Below are positions 24,134 to 32,936 of a DNA stretch of 62,490 bases, piece by piece (within the stretch, counting starts at the first letter, position 1; every line of letters begins with the position of its first letter). The position numbers and the translations under genes were made by a program. This stretch comes from Geobacillus jurassicus NBRC 107829 (lineage in GTDB: Bacteria; Bacillota; Bacilli; Bacillales; Anoxybacillaceae): positions 1-62,490 of the forward strand of contig NZ_BCQG01000019.1 of the NCBI RefSeq assembly GCF_001544315.1, written 5' to 3'. The notes under the pieces were generated by a model that saw only the letters and a program-made list of their open reading frames with translations, was not told the origin of the DNA and did no database searches.

Positions 24134-25300
24134 ATGGTTGAATCGTCGGAGCGAATCGCCGCGGCGGATGTGTTGCGTGGGTTCGCTTTGTTCGGCATTT
24201 TGCTTGTCAACATGCGTTATTTTTCCTCGCCAGCGTTATACGACGAAAGCGTCAGGGGCGGTGCTTTTGACCGAGTTTTGGCCGCGGTCGTCGACGTGTT
24301 GTTTGAAGCGAGCGCCTATCCGTTGTTTGCGTTTTTATTCGGGTTCGGGGCGATGACCATGTTCCGCCGGCTCAGCAGCCGCGGAAAGCGGCCGATTCCG
24401 ATTCTTTTGCGCCGCTTCCTTTTTTTGATTGGGATTGGCGCTGTCCATGCGTTTGGCCTTTGGTTTGGCGATATTTTAATCCCCTATGCGGTCGCCGGAT
24501 TCATCATGCTTTTCTTTTTCGCCGCCCCGCCGCGCTGGTGGTGGACGGCGGCTGTTGCTGTCTTTTTTCTTTTTCACGGCCTCATGGCGCTGCTAATGGC
24601 CCTCAGCATGTGGACAGGAGGAACGGAAACAGTTGGCGGCCACGAGGCTGAGGCGGCCGCAGCGGTTCGTCATTATCAAAGCGGAACGTTTGGCGATGTG
24701 TTTTGGCAACGTTGGCATGACTGGGCCTATGTCAACAGCGATGGCGGGCTGCTGTTTACGGTGTTGACCGTATTGCCCTTTTGTTTACTCGGCGGCTATG
24801 CCTCTTGCAAACGTTGGCTTGAACCCGACCGTCACTCGCCCGCCAAGCTGCGCCGCCTGATAAGGTGGGCGATATGCCTTGGTTTAGCGCTAAAAACAAT
24901 CCCGTATTGGGCTGGGGCCAACGACTTGACAATGTACATCCAAGACAGCTTTGGCGGTGCCGCATTGGCAGTGTTCTACGCGGCGGCTGCGGTGTTTGTC
25001 TGTGGGAAATCCAATTGGAAACCTGTCTGGCGGTGGTGGCAGGATGCCGGGAAAATGTCGCTTTCCCATTATCTCGCTCAATCGCTCGTTTGCACATCAT
25101 TGTTTTACGGTTACGGGCTTGGATGGTACGGGCGCACAAGCGTATGGCAGGAAGTGCTGCTGGCGCTCGCATTGTATGCTGTCGAAGTGTGGTTGAGCCG
25201 CCGCTGGCTTGCGCGTTTTTGTTACGGGCCGATCGAATGGTTGTGGAGATGGGGGACGTACGGAGCACGGCCGCCGTTTCGCCGCCGGCAGGGGCAATAA
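24134..25300 (+). CDS. DUF418 family multi-pass membrane protein
   Basis: A 388-residue membrane protein with about 8-10 hydrophobic segments. The N-terminal motif RIAAADVLRGFALFGILLVNM and the C-terminal half (GKMSLSHYLAQSLVCTSLFYGYGLG) are typical of DUF418/YeiB-like proteins related to heparan acetyltransferase-type acyltransferases. AAGGGAG before 24134 favours this start over ATG 24113. No substrate can be assigned. The gap 23989-24133 contains no gene. Confidence 0.88.
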   Translation: MVESSERIAAADVLRGFALFGILLVNMRYFSSPALYDESVRGGAFDRVLAAVVDVLFEASAYPLFAFLFGFGAMTMFRRLSSRGKRPIPILLRRFLFLIGIGAVHAFGLWFGDILIPYAVAGFIMLFFFAAPPRWWWTAAVAVFFLFHGLMALLMALSMWTGGTETVGGHEAEAAAAVRHYQSGTFGDVFWQRWHDWAYVNSDGGLLFTVLTVLPFCLLGGYASCKRWLEPDRHSPAKLRRLIRWAICLGLALKTIPYWAGANDLTMYIQDSFGGAALAVFYAAAAVFVCGKSNWKPVWRWWQDAGKMSLSHYLAQSLVCTSLFYGYGLGWYGRTSVWQEVLLALALYAVEVWLSRRWLARFCYGPIEWLWRWGTYGARPPFRRRQGQ

Positions 25301-25313
25301 AAAAAACCGCCGC

Positions 25314-25496
25314 TTACTGAACGGACGGAGGAGGCGACTCAAACATCTTCGTTTGCTGCAAGTATTGGTTGATCAATTGGTCCAGCTCTTGGCTGCATTC
25401 GATCGTCTCTTTGGCCGTAAACCCATAGGTGAGCGCCAATTCGATCATTTGTTGCCGTTTTTCTTCAATTTGCAACAGAACCATTTCCTTCACCAT
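25314..25496 (-). CDS. Spo0E-like aspartyl-phosphate phosphatase (YisI-type)
   Basis: A 60-residue protein (MVKEMVLLQIEEKRQQMIEL) with the Spo0E family signature SQELDQLIN near residue 36. Such small helical proteins dephosphorylate Spo0A-P and delay sporulation. B. subtilis has yisI at the equivalent place between gerP and yisK. The start is uncertain: TTG 25499 and ATG 25496 are adjacent and no clear ribosome site is seen; ATG 25484 is another choice. Confidence 0.8.
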   Translation of the reverse strand: MVKEMVLLQIEEKRQQMIELALTYGFTAKETIECSQELDQLINQYLQQTKMFESPPPSVQ

Positions 25497-25499
25497 CAA

Positions 25500-25795
25500 T
25501 TCGTTTCGAATGTTGGTTGAGCCATGCCGCAGCCGATATGGGATGTTTGTGGCATGACGAAAGTCGCAATCGACGCCTTAGCGGAAACTAAACATTATTA
25601 TACATATCACGACGAAAAAAGGAAGCGATTCGGGAAAATAAGCGATAAACTTCCTAATTTAGACAAAATTCTACAAAAACAGGACTTTTTCGCATTGACG
25701 GCGAATATCATCCTCAACATGCCAAAATGGCGAAGGCGGACGGGGGAGAAAAGTCCTCGAAGCGTCCGCTGCATAACGTGGAAAGGGGAGAGACG
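25500..25795 (+). other. Intergenic region between the Spo0E-like gene and yisK
   Basis: About 296 bases. A plus-strand reading frame of 91 codons (25524-25799) crosses it but has no ribosome site or recognisable motif and looks accidental. An imperfect inverted repeat TGCCGCAGC / GCTGCGGCA-like lies near 25533-25555, upstream of the Spo0E-like gene. The right end holds the yisK ribosome site GGGGAGAG. Confidence 0.4.
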
Positions 25796-26698
25796 ATGAA
25801 ACTGATCACCGCACTTTTCGATGGAGAAACGTTTGTCGGAGCCGTGCCGCAAGGAGAGGAGCAAGCTGTTCATTTGCGCCGCGCCGAACGGGCGATGAAT
25901 GGGACAGAGACGATGCCTGCGACTATGCTTGAGGTGATTGCCCAAGGGGAGGCGTTTTTCACCCGGGCGCAAGAAGTAGTTGACTGGGCTCTAGCCCATC
26001 CGGCGCCGGAGTACGTTCATCGCCTTGGCGATGTCCGCCTTTTGGCCCCGATTCCGCGGCCGGCGAAAAACATTTTTTGCATCGGCAAAAACTATGTCGA
26101 TCATGCGCTTGAGCTTGGCGGCGCCGATGTGCCGGAGCATTTGATCGTATTCACGAAAGCGCCGACAACGGTCATCGGTCATGAGGAAACGATTTTGCGC
26201 CATGCCGATGTCACCGATGAGATGGACTATGAAGGAGAGCTGGCGGTCGTCATCGGCAAACAAGGGAGGGGGATCCGCCGTGAGGATGCGCTAGATTACG
26301 TATTTGGATACACGATCATCAACGATGTGACCGCAAGAGATTTGCAGGAGCGGCACCAACAATATTTTCTCGGCAAAAGCTTGGATACGTTTTGCCCGAT
26401 GGGGCCATGGATTGTGCCAAGCCGGTTTGTGCCGAATCCAAACAATTTGCGCATCGAGACGCGGGTCAACGGCGAAGTGCGCCAGCAAGCGAGCACGAAG
26501 CAATTGATTTTTTCGATTGAATCGATCATCGAGACGATCTCCAAAGGCATTACGCTTGAACCCGGCGACATCATCGCCACAGGAACGCCGGCCGGGGTCG
26601 GCAAAGGGATGAACCCGCCTCGCTTTTTGCAAACGGGCGATGTCATTGAGGTGACGGTGGAAGGCATCGGCACGCTGCGCAATAAAGTGGGGGAGTAA
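25796..26698 (+). CDS. yisK: Fumarylacetoacetate hydrolase family protein YisK
   Basis: A 300-residue FAH-superfamily enzyme. The substrate/metal motifs are IFCIGKNYVDHALELGG near residue 91, the metal-binding EGELAVVIGKQGRG near 145, and GDIIATGTPAGVGKGM near 258. B. subtilis YisK has been described as an oxaloacetate-decarboxylase-like enzyme also tied to cell-shape protein Mbl; I infer the same family, not the same proven role. Start 25796 follows GGGGAGAG. The position next to yisL matches B. subtilis. Confidence 0.9.
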   Translation: MKLITALFDGETFVGAVPQGEEQAVHLRRAERAMNGTETMPATMLEVIAQGEAFFTRAQEVVDWALAHPAPEYVHRLGDVRLLAPIPRPAKNIFCIGKNYVDHALELGGADVPEHLIVFTKAPTTVIGHEETILRHADVTDEMDYEGELAVVIGKQGRGIRREDALDYVFGYTIINDVTARDLQERHQQYFLGKSLDTFCPMGPWIVPSRFVPNPNNLRIETRVNGEVRQQASTKQLIFSIESIIETISKGITLEPGDIIATGTPAGVGKGMNPPRFLQTGDVIEVTVEGIGTLRNKVGE

Positions 26699-26837
26699 AC
26701 GCCGGGAACTCTCTAATGTTCGAAAAGGCGTCCTCTGAAGAGAAGGGCGCCGTTCTTTCGCTTCCACGATGTTTGTCAATCTCCTGCCGCCCGTGCTATG
26801 ATGAGGATAAACAAGCAAATGTTGGAGGGGATAGACG

Positions 26838-27191
26838 TTGACGCATGCCCATATTACGAGCTGGTTTATCACGATTGTTTTGTTTTTCATTGCAGTGTTG
26901 ATGCAGCGGCAGGGGGCGGGCAAAGCCAAGATCGTGCAGATGGTGTTGCGGCTGTTTTACATTCTCACGATCGCGACGGGGGTGTTTTTGCTGCATAGCA
27001 TTGCTTCGATATCTACGCTTTATTGGCTCAAGGCGCTTGCCGGGCTGTGGGTGATCGGAGCGATGGAAATGGTTTTAGCAGCTGAAAAAAAAGGGAAAAG
27101 CGCGGCGGCAGGATGGACGCAATGGGTCATTGCGCTTGTGGTGACGTTGTTTCTTGGCTTGCTGCTGCCGCTTGGTTTTGACCTGTTCTAA
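26838..27191 (+). CDS. yisL: YisL (UPF0344) membrane protein
   Basis: A 117-residue protein with four predicted membrane segments (starts MTHAHITSWFITIVLFFIAV). It matches the UPF0344/YisL family in size and opening. TTG start with GGAGGGG 8 bases upstream. Function unknown in the family. Confidence 0.88.
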   Translation: MTHAHITSWFITIVLFFIAVLMQRQGAGKAKIVQMVLRLFYILTIATGVFLLHSIASISTLYWLKALAGLWVIGAMEMVLAAEKKGKSAAAGWTQWVIALVVTLFLGLLLPLGFDLF

Positions 27192-27195
27192 AGTG

Positions 27196-27231
27196 AAGCG
27201 GCAGCCTTTCTTATTGGTTGCCGCTTTTGTT
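27196..27231 (+). terminator. Terminator after yisL
   Basis: Stem AAGCGGCAGCC / GGTTGCCGCTT followed by TTGTT, five bases after the stop. Confidence 0.65.
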
Positions 27232-27316
27232 GAAAACGAAAATATGATATGGTAAAAGAAATATCATTTTTTGAATTTTCTGGCCCAGTTGGTCAGCGGA
27301 GGGGGCATGATCGTTT

Positions 27317-30157
27317 ATGCGTTGGCTTTGCTGCCGCCGAGCTGAGGAGCTGGATCATCTGCTCAGAGAGCATAGTTCTTCCTTGGATGAGCCGCTGTTT
27401 GCCCAAATTGCAGGCAAAGATGAGGAAACCGTGCGCCATGCGGTCGCCGCGTTAGCCCGTCGTTGGCCGCGCGTCCATATGGTCGGGATGGCAGGGCCGC
27501 TGCCAATGGTTGGAGAGACGAATCTTGCCGTTGGCATCGCGTCGATGATGTCGTCCGCTGTTTCGGCATTAGCGTTGCCGGCCGAGGAGTTTGACCGCCC
27601 GGACGGATTGGCGGCGCTGATCGCGGAGGCGGTCATTCATCACGATACGGCGTTGCTTTTGTTGTTTACGAATCGCCGTTCGGCTTTGCCATCCTTGCTC
27701 CGTCACTTGCCGCTTGCCAACGAACGAATGGCCATCATAGGCTGCGCTCTTCCTGAGGGCAGCGTGTTATTTTCGTCCGACGGTCAGCTTGAGCGCGGGG
27801 GAATCGCTGTCTCTTTCAGCGGAACAGCGCTTCGCGGCCACTGTGTCGCACCGTTTTTATGGGAGCCGGTCGGCTTGGCATTTTCGATCACGAAAAGCCG
27901 CGATCAGCAAATTGACGAGCTCAATGGACAAAAGGCGTCGCTTTATTTGGAACGGTATTTAGGCAAAGAATTTATCGAACGCCTGCCGCTTTCCGGAGTG
28001 GAATTCCCGTTTCTTGTCGAACGAAACGGACGCGCTGTCTGCCTGCCGATTGTCGCTGTCAACCAGGACGGCTCAGTTGCAGTAAGAGGCCATGTCCATA
28101 ACGGAGAAAAGGTGCGATTTGCCTATGTTCATGCCCCGTCCCTTTACTGGAGTGCGCGCGACGCCGCCATGCATGCGGCCAAGCAGCCGGCTGAGGGGAT
28201 GCTCTTTTACTACAGCGCGGCGCTCAGTGGGTATACGCGCCTGCTGTTTGACGGCGTTGTGTCTGCTTTTGGGCAGGCTGCGTTCTTTCCGGCTGTCGAA
28301 GTATTGGTGAAAGACGCGTATACGGCGATGCGGCCGGCTGCGTTTGCCGCTGTTTCGCTGACGGAAACAGCGGCATCGGCGGAGAACGGTTTGTCGTCGC
28401 CATTGCCGGCGCCGCCGGAAGGAATCATGACGCTGGCCCAGCTCATGTCCACGTCCTCACGCGATATGGAGCGCCTGCATGTTCGCCTGCAGATGTCCGA
28501 GCAACGATATAAGTCGTTGTTTGAACATAACACCGATATTGTCTATTCGACGGACTTGCACGGTCGTTTGACAAGCGTCAATCCTGCCTTTGAACAAGTG
28601 CTCGGTTACAAAAAGGAGGAGATTTTGTATACGAATTCGCTCAAGTACATTCATCCGAACGACGTCTCCCGCGCCACCCGCTACTTTTACCGGGCGCTGC
28701 GGGGGAATATTCAAACGTACAACTTGGAAATTCCGACAAAATTGGGAGAACGGCTTCTTTTTCAGATGAAAAATATTCCGATTATTGTGGATGGCAAAAA
28801 GGTCGGCATTTACGGAATCGGACGCAACATTACGGAGCAAAAAAAGGCGGAGGAGAAAATCTCTTATTTAGCATACTACGACCCCGATACGAACTTGCCC
28901 AATCGGACAAAGTGGATGGAATTGCTTTCCGAACAGCTGGAAAAAGCCAAGCAGAAGCGACGAAAGATGACGGTCGCTTTGATCGATTTGGACCGATTTA
29001 AGTGGATTAATGACAGCGTCGGCCATTACGCCGGGGATGACATTTTGCGCCAGCTTGTCGAGCGCATTCGCCGCGTCTTGCCGGTTGGCGCGGAGCTCGG
29101 CCGGTTTCATGGGGACAAGTTTTGCCTGCTCTTCCCGTTGAAAGCAGAGGCGGAGGCGGCGGAAATGTCGCTCTCCATCGTGCGCGAGGTGGCGAAGCCG
29201 CTCATGTACGGAGAAAAGGAATTTTTTGTTACAGCAAGCATCGGGTTAGCCGTGTTCCCCGACGACGGAGAGGACGAACACGCGCTGCTTCGGCACGCCG
29301 ATATGGCGGTCAATATGGCGAAAAAAGGCGGCGGCAACCGCGTGGAGCGCTACTGTGCGCAAATGAACGAAGAAGCGATGCATCGGCTGGAAATGGGTGG
29401 CCATCTGCGCAGAGCAATCGAAGAGAACGAATTATTTCTTTGCTATCAGCCGATTGTGGATGTACATACTCGTGCGGTAAAAGCAATGGAAGCGTTAATC
29501 CGTTGGCGCCACCCGACGCTTGGGCTTGTGCGGCCGGATGAATTCATCCCTTTGGCGGAAGAGACCGGGCTGATTCATGAGATTGGGCGATGGGTGCTGA
29601 AAACGGCCTGCAAGCAGACGAAGCGATGGCAGGAGATGACAGGGAACGACCAGCTTGCGATTTTTGTCAATGTATCCGCTGTTCAGTTCCAGCATGAGCG
29701 GTTTGTGGATGATGTCAAGCAAGCGCTTCGGCAGTCGCGTCTGTCGCCGTCGTGTCTGCATCTCGAACTGACCGAGCATTCGATGCTTCGCCATTTGTCC
29801 AGCACGCTGCGGACCATGGATGAACTCAGGAAGCTTGGCGTCGGCATCGCTGTTGATGATTTCGGCAGCGGATATTCTTCGTTTCATTATTTAAAGCGGC
29901 TGCCGGCGACGATTTTGAAAATTGACCGGGCGTTTATCGAGCAATTGCATGCGAACGCTTCCGATGAGGCGATTGTCAGAGCGATGATCACGATGGGGCG
30001 CGGATTGGGACTTGAGACGATTGCCGAAGGAGTTGAAACACCGGAACAGCTCGACCGGCTTCGCGATTTGCAATGCACGTATGCCCAAGGATATGTGATT
30101 TGTCCGCCGCTTTTGGCTGAAGAAGTAACGATGTATGTGACGGAGAAGCAAAAATGA
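27317..30157 (+). CDS. FIST-PAS-GGDEF-EAL protein, probable c-di-GMP phosphodiesterase
   Basis: A 946-residue signalling protein. The first 380 residues look like a FIST sensory domain (small-ligand binding), followed by a PAS domain (about 390-515, SLFEHNTDIVYSTDLHGRLTSVNPAFEQVLGY), a GGDEF domain (about 525-685) and an EAL domain (about 700-946). The cyclase signature is altered: RFHGDKF replaces GGDEF, so synthesis activity is unlikely. The EAL side keeps its key residues (MEALIRW, FVNVSA, ELTEH, VDDFGSGYSS, LKIDRAF, AEGVETPEQ), so c-di-GMP hydrolysis is predicted. The start is uncertain: the best ribosome site serves ATG 27307 in another frame (see findings). Confidence 0.85.
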   Translation: MRWLCCRRAEELDHLLREHSSSLDEPLFAQIAGKDEETVRHAVAALARRWPRVHMVGMAGPLPMVGETNLAVGIASMMSSAVSALALPAEEFDRPDGLAALIAEAVIHHDTALLLLFTNRRSALPSLLRHLPLANERMAIIGCALPEGSVLFSSDGQLERGGIAVSFSGTALRGHCVAPFLWEPVGLAFSITKSRDQQIDELNGQKASLYLERYLGKEFIERLPLSGVEFPFLVERNGRAVCLPIVAVNQDGSVAVRGHVHNGEKVRFAYVHAPSLYWSARDAAMHAAKQPAEGMLFYYSAALSGYTRLLFDGVVSAFGQAAFFPAVEVLVKDAYTAMRPAAFAAVSLTETAASAENGLSSPLPAPPEGIMTLAQLMSTSSRDMERLHVRLQMSEQRYKSLFEHNTDIVYSTDLHGRLTSVNPAFEQVLGYKKEEILYTNSLKYIHPNDVSRATRYFYRALRGNIQTYNLEIPTKLGERLLFQMKNIPIIVDGKKVGIYGIGRNITEQKKAEEKISYLAYYDPDTNLPNRTKWMELLSEQLEKAKQKRRKMTVALIDLDRFKWINDSVGHYAGDDILRQLVERIRRVLPVGAELGRFHGDKFCLLFPLKAEAEAAEMSLSIVREVAKPLMYGEKEFFVTASIGLAVFPDDGEDEHALLRHADMAVNMAKKGGGNRVERYCAQMNEEAMHRLEMGGHLRRAIEENELFLCYQPIVDVHTRAVKAMEALIRWRHPTLGLVRPDEFIPLAEETGLIHEIGRWVLKTACKQTKRWQEMTGNDQLAIFVNVSAVQFQHERFVDDVKQALRQSRLSPSCLHLELTEHSMLRHLSSTLRTMDELRKLGVGIAVDDFGSGYSSFHYLKRLPATILKIDRAFIEQLHANASDEAIVRAMITMGRGLGLETIAEGVETPEQLDRLRDLQCTYAQGYVICPPLLAEEVTMYVTEKQK

Positions 30158-30159
30158 TC

Positions 30160-30230
30160 CCCCGCCCGACGCCGATTGACGTGGGGGCTGGCGTTCTTTT
30201 GAAAAAAAATGGAGTTGGGCGGGGGGTGAC
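30160..30230. terminator. GC-rich inverted repeat between convergent genes
   Basis: CCCCCGCCCGAC (from 30161) and GTTGGGCGGGGG (ending about 30227) form a long stem between the EAL gene and yisN, with A and T runs in the loop region. A probable bidirectional terminator, though it lacks a classical T tail on the plus strand. Confidence 0.4.
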
Positions 30231-30281
30231 CGGCGAGGAAAAACGTTGGCTTCTCACCGTTGATTTTACCAGTGGTTCGGT

Positions 30282-30827
30282 TCAGCCAATTTGGGCGCAA
30301 ATAGCCCGTTCCCCGCTGTTTAGCGTAATTTCAAAACGATCGCTTGGCGTCTGTCCGCGTTCGTAATAGTGATGGACGCTGGCGATTTGTTTCGTATTGT
30401 CATAAATCATGAAATTCACGCCGAACGATTTCGCAAACAACAAGCCGTTATAGCAATACAAGCAGTCATACAGCGAGAACCCGAGGCTGTTCAGCCATTG
30501 AATAAATTGGAAAAAGGTTGAATCAGGAAGCGCGGCAAGCCATTGTTGATAAGCATACGTCAGCCGCTTGCGGAAACGGATGCGATCGCCGTTCTGAAGA
30601 GAAAAGATGCCAAGATCGGTCGCGATGGCGCCTTGTTCTTGCCATTGCCCGGACAACCAATGTCCGCCGTGAAACCATTCGATTCCTTGTTCTGCAATTT
30701 CTTCCACTAAAGAAGCTTCCTCTTCCTCGTCGAAAAAGATCCATTCGTCGTTGACGAACTCCACTGTTCCATACACATACGCCCGCGGTTGTTCTGTGAT
30801 GTATTGCAATCGTTCTCCGATGTTCAA
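30282..30827 (-). CDS. yisN: YisN (DUF2777) protein
   Basis: A 181-residue soluble protein (MNIGERLQYITEQPRAYVYGTVEFVNDEWIFFD) of the DUF2777 family. It is rich in aromatic residues and lacks membrane segments. Position between yisL and asnO matches B. subtilis. Function unknown; a sporulation context is likely because of its neighbours. Confidence 0.82.
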   Translation of the reverse strand: MNIGERLQYITEQPRAYVYGTVEFVNDEWIFFDEEEEASLVEEIAEQGIEWFHGGHWLSGQWQEQGAIATDLGIFSLQNGDRIRFRKRLTYAYQQWLAALPDSTFFQFIQWLNSLGFSLYDCLYCYNGLLFAKSFGVNFMIYDNTKQIASVHHYYERGQTPSDRFEITLNSGERAICAQIG

Positions 30828-30927
30828 TGTCCCTCATCCTCCTTGTACTCCTCTGTTTTTCCATTTTTTTGCTGATTTATTCGTGTGGAGAGCGGCATCG
30901 GACAATTCATCGAAATGTTTGGGGGTG

Positions 30928-30935
30928 CATAGAAT
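30928..30935 (+). promoter_or_regulatory. Possible sigma-E -10 box before asnO
   Basis: CATAGAAT resembles the sigma-E -10 consensus (CATACAnT) and lies 112 bases before the asnO start. B. subtilis asnO is sporulation-expressed, so this is plausible, but no good -35 is visible. Confidence 0.25.
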
Positions 30936-31047
30936 GGAATCATGCCGATGCGGAGAAGGCGATCACCGGGAGCGGCCGCAAGGAAAAAGAACGGTGGAAC
31001 GGAACAGATTCATTTGCCATTTTCGATGAAAGAAAGGATTGGTTCGT

Positions 31048-32895
31048 ATGTGTGGCATCACTGGCTGGGTCCATTTCGGGCGCGATTTGCGCCGCGAGCG
31101 GACGGTCATTGACAGCATGACCGAGACGCTCGCCAAACGTGGACCGGATGATACCAATACATGGCTGGATACACACGTCGCTTTCGGTCATAAGCGGCTC
31201 GTCGTTGTGGATCCGGACGGCGGCAAACAACCGATGGTTCGGCAAAAAAATGGATGCCGTTATACGATCGTTTACAACGGCGAACTGTATAATACAGAAG
31301 ATATTCGCAAGGAACTGTTGCGCAAAGGTTATCGATTTGACGGCCACTCTGATACAGAAGTGTTGCTTGCCGCGTACATGGAGTGGAGGGAACAATGCGT
31401 TGATTGGCTTAACGGCATTTTTGCTTTTGCTGTTTGGGATGAGAAGCGCGAGCTGTTGTTTATGGCGCGCGACCGACTCGGGGTGAAGCCGCTGTTTTAC
31501 CGGGAAGACGGTGGGGGGTTACTGTTTGGTTCGGAAGTGAAGGCCATTTTGGCTCACCCGGATGTAAAAGCCGAAGTCAATTATGAAGGATTGGCTGAAG
31601 TGTTCGGCCTTGGACCGTCGCGCACGCCGGGCCATGGCGTGTTTGACGGCATCCGGGAGCTGCGCCCGGCGCACGCGCTCACGTTCTCCCGCAGCGGGCT
31701 TCGCATTTGGCGGTATTGGAATGTCGAAAGCGATGTCCATCGCGATTCGTTCGAGGAAACGGTCGAAAAACTGCGCTTTCTATTGACGGATGCGGTGACG
31801 CGTCAGCTTATTTCCGATGTACCGGTTTGCACGTTTCTATCCGGCGGGGTCGATTCGAGCGCCATTACGGCGATTGCCGCCAATGCCTTCGCTGCGGATG
31901 GAAAAGGGCCGTTGCACACGTACTCGATCGATTATGAAGGAAATGATCAGTATTTCAAAGTAAATGATTTTCAGCCGAATACGGATGCGCCGTTTATCGA
32001 GCAGGTGTCGAACAAGTTTCAAACGGTTCATCACCGCTGCGTGATCACCCAAGAAGAACTGTTCCGCCATTTGCATGAAGCCGTCATCGTCCGCGATGTT
32101 CCGGGTATGGCGGACGTCGATTCTTCGCTTCTTTGGTTTTGCAAACAAATTCGCGAACAGTTTGTCGTCAGCTTATCAGGGGAGTGCGCCGATGAAATTT
32201 TCGGCGGCTATCCATGGTTCCACCGGCCGGACGATTTGTCGCGGAAAGGATTTCCTTGGATGCGTTCGATCGATGCACGCATCGGCTTGTTAAAGGAAGA
32301 ATGGCGACAAAAGCTTCGTTTGGACGACTACGTGCAAATGCGTTATGAACAAACTCTCGCCGAAGTGCCGCGCCTCGAAGGGGAAAGCGCTGAGGAGGCG
32401 AAGCGGCGCGAGCTATTTTACTTAAATATGATTTGGTTTATGACGACGCTGCTTGACCGGAAAGACCGGATGAGCATGGGAGCGAGCTTGGAAGTGCGCG
32501 TGCCGTTCGCTGATCATCGCATTGTCGAATACGTTTGGAACATTCCGTGGAATATGAAAATGCACGGCGGCAGAGAAAAAGGACTTTTGCGAAAAGCGCT
32601 TGAGGGATTGCTTCCCGAAGAGGTGCTTCACCGGAAAAAAAGCCCATATCCGAAAACGCACCATCCTCTATATACGAAACTTGTCAAGCAATGGCTTGAG
32701 CAGCTGCTCCATGACCGCAATTCGATTTTGCATGAGTTTTTCGACCGGGAAAAATTGACGGCGCTCATTGAAACAGAAGGGAAGTCGTTCCAAGTGCCGT
32801 GGTTTGGGCAGCTCATGACCGGTCCGCAGCTGCTCGCTTACCTTGGTCAAGTGCACGTTTGGTTTGATCATTATGGCATTCGCATTAAAGAATAA
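31048..32895 (+). CDS. asnO: Glutamine-hydrolysing asparagine synthetase AsnO
   Basis: A 615-residue asparagine synthetase B. The N-terminal nucleophile cysteine follows the start (MCGITGW). The glutaminase motifs RLVVVDPDGGKQP and VYNGELYN precede the synthetase PP-loop LSGGVDSS near residue 266 and SGECADEIFGGY near 382. ATG 31048 is required so that Cys is residue 2; an upstream TTG at 31039 would mask it. The position after yisN is that of B. subtilis asnO, needed for sporulation in that species. Confidence 0.95.
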   Translation: MCGITGWVHFGRDLRRERTVIDSMTETLAKRGPDDTNTWLDTHVAFGHKRLVVVDPDGGKQPMVRQKNGCRYTIVYNGELYNTEDIRKELLRKGYRFDGHSDTEVLLAAYMEWREQCVDWLNGIFAFAVWDEKRELLFMARDRLGVKPLFYREDGGGLLFGSEVKAILAHPDVKAEVNYEGLAEVFGLGPSRTPGHGVFDGIRELRPAHALTFSRSGLRIWRYWNVESDVHRDSFEETVEKLRFLLTDAVTRQLISDVPVCTFLSGGVDSSAITAIAANAFAADGKGPLHTYSIDYEGNDQYFKVNDFQPNTDAPFIEQVSNKFQTVHHRCVITQEELFRHLHEAVIVRDVPGMADVDSSLLWFCKQIREQFVVSLSGECADEIFGGYPWFHRPDDLSRKGFPWMRSIDARIGLLKEEWRQKLRLDDYVQMRYEQTLAEVPRLEGESAEEAKRRELFYLNMIWFMTTLLDRKDRMSMGASLEVRVPFADHRIVEYVWNIPWNMKMHGGREKGLLRKALEGLLPEEVLHRKKSPYPKTHHPLYTKLVKQWLEQLLHDRNSILHEFFDREKLTALIETEGKSFQVPWFGQLMTGPQLLAYLGQVHVWFDHYGIRIKE

Positions 32896-32926
32896 GAGCT
32901 GCGCCTGTGCGCAGCTCTTATTTAAT
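32894..32926. terminator. Bidirectional terminator between asnO and the MATE gene
   Basis: AAGAGCTGCGC / GCGCAGCTCTT with a CTGT loop, followed by ATTTAATTT. It overlaps the asnO stop and also serves the convergent MATE gene at 32937. Confidence 0.75.
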
Positions 32927-32936
32927 TTGGACGGTG

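Noticed and set aside
25524-25799. A 91-codon plus-strand frame before yisK
   Set aside because: No ribosome site, no motif, and it runs over the yisK start; treated as intergenic.
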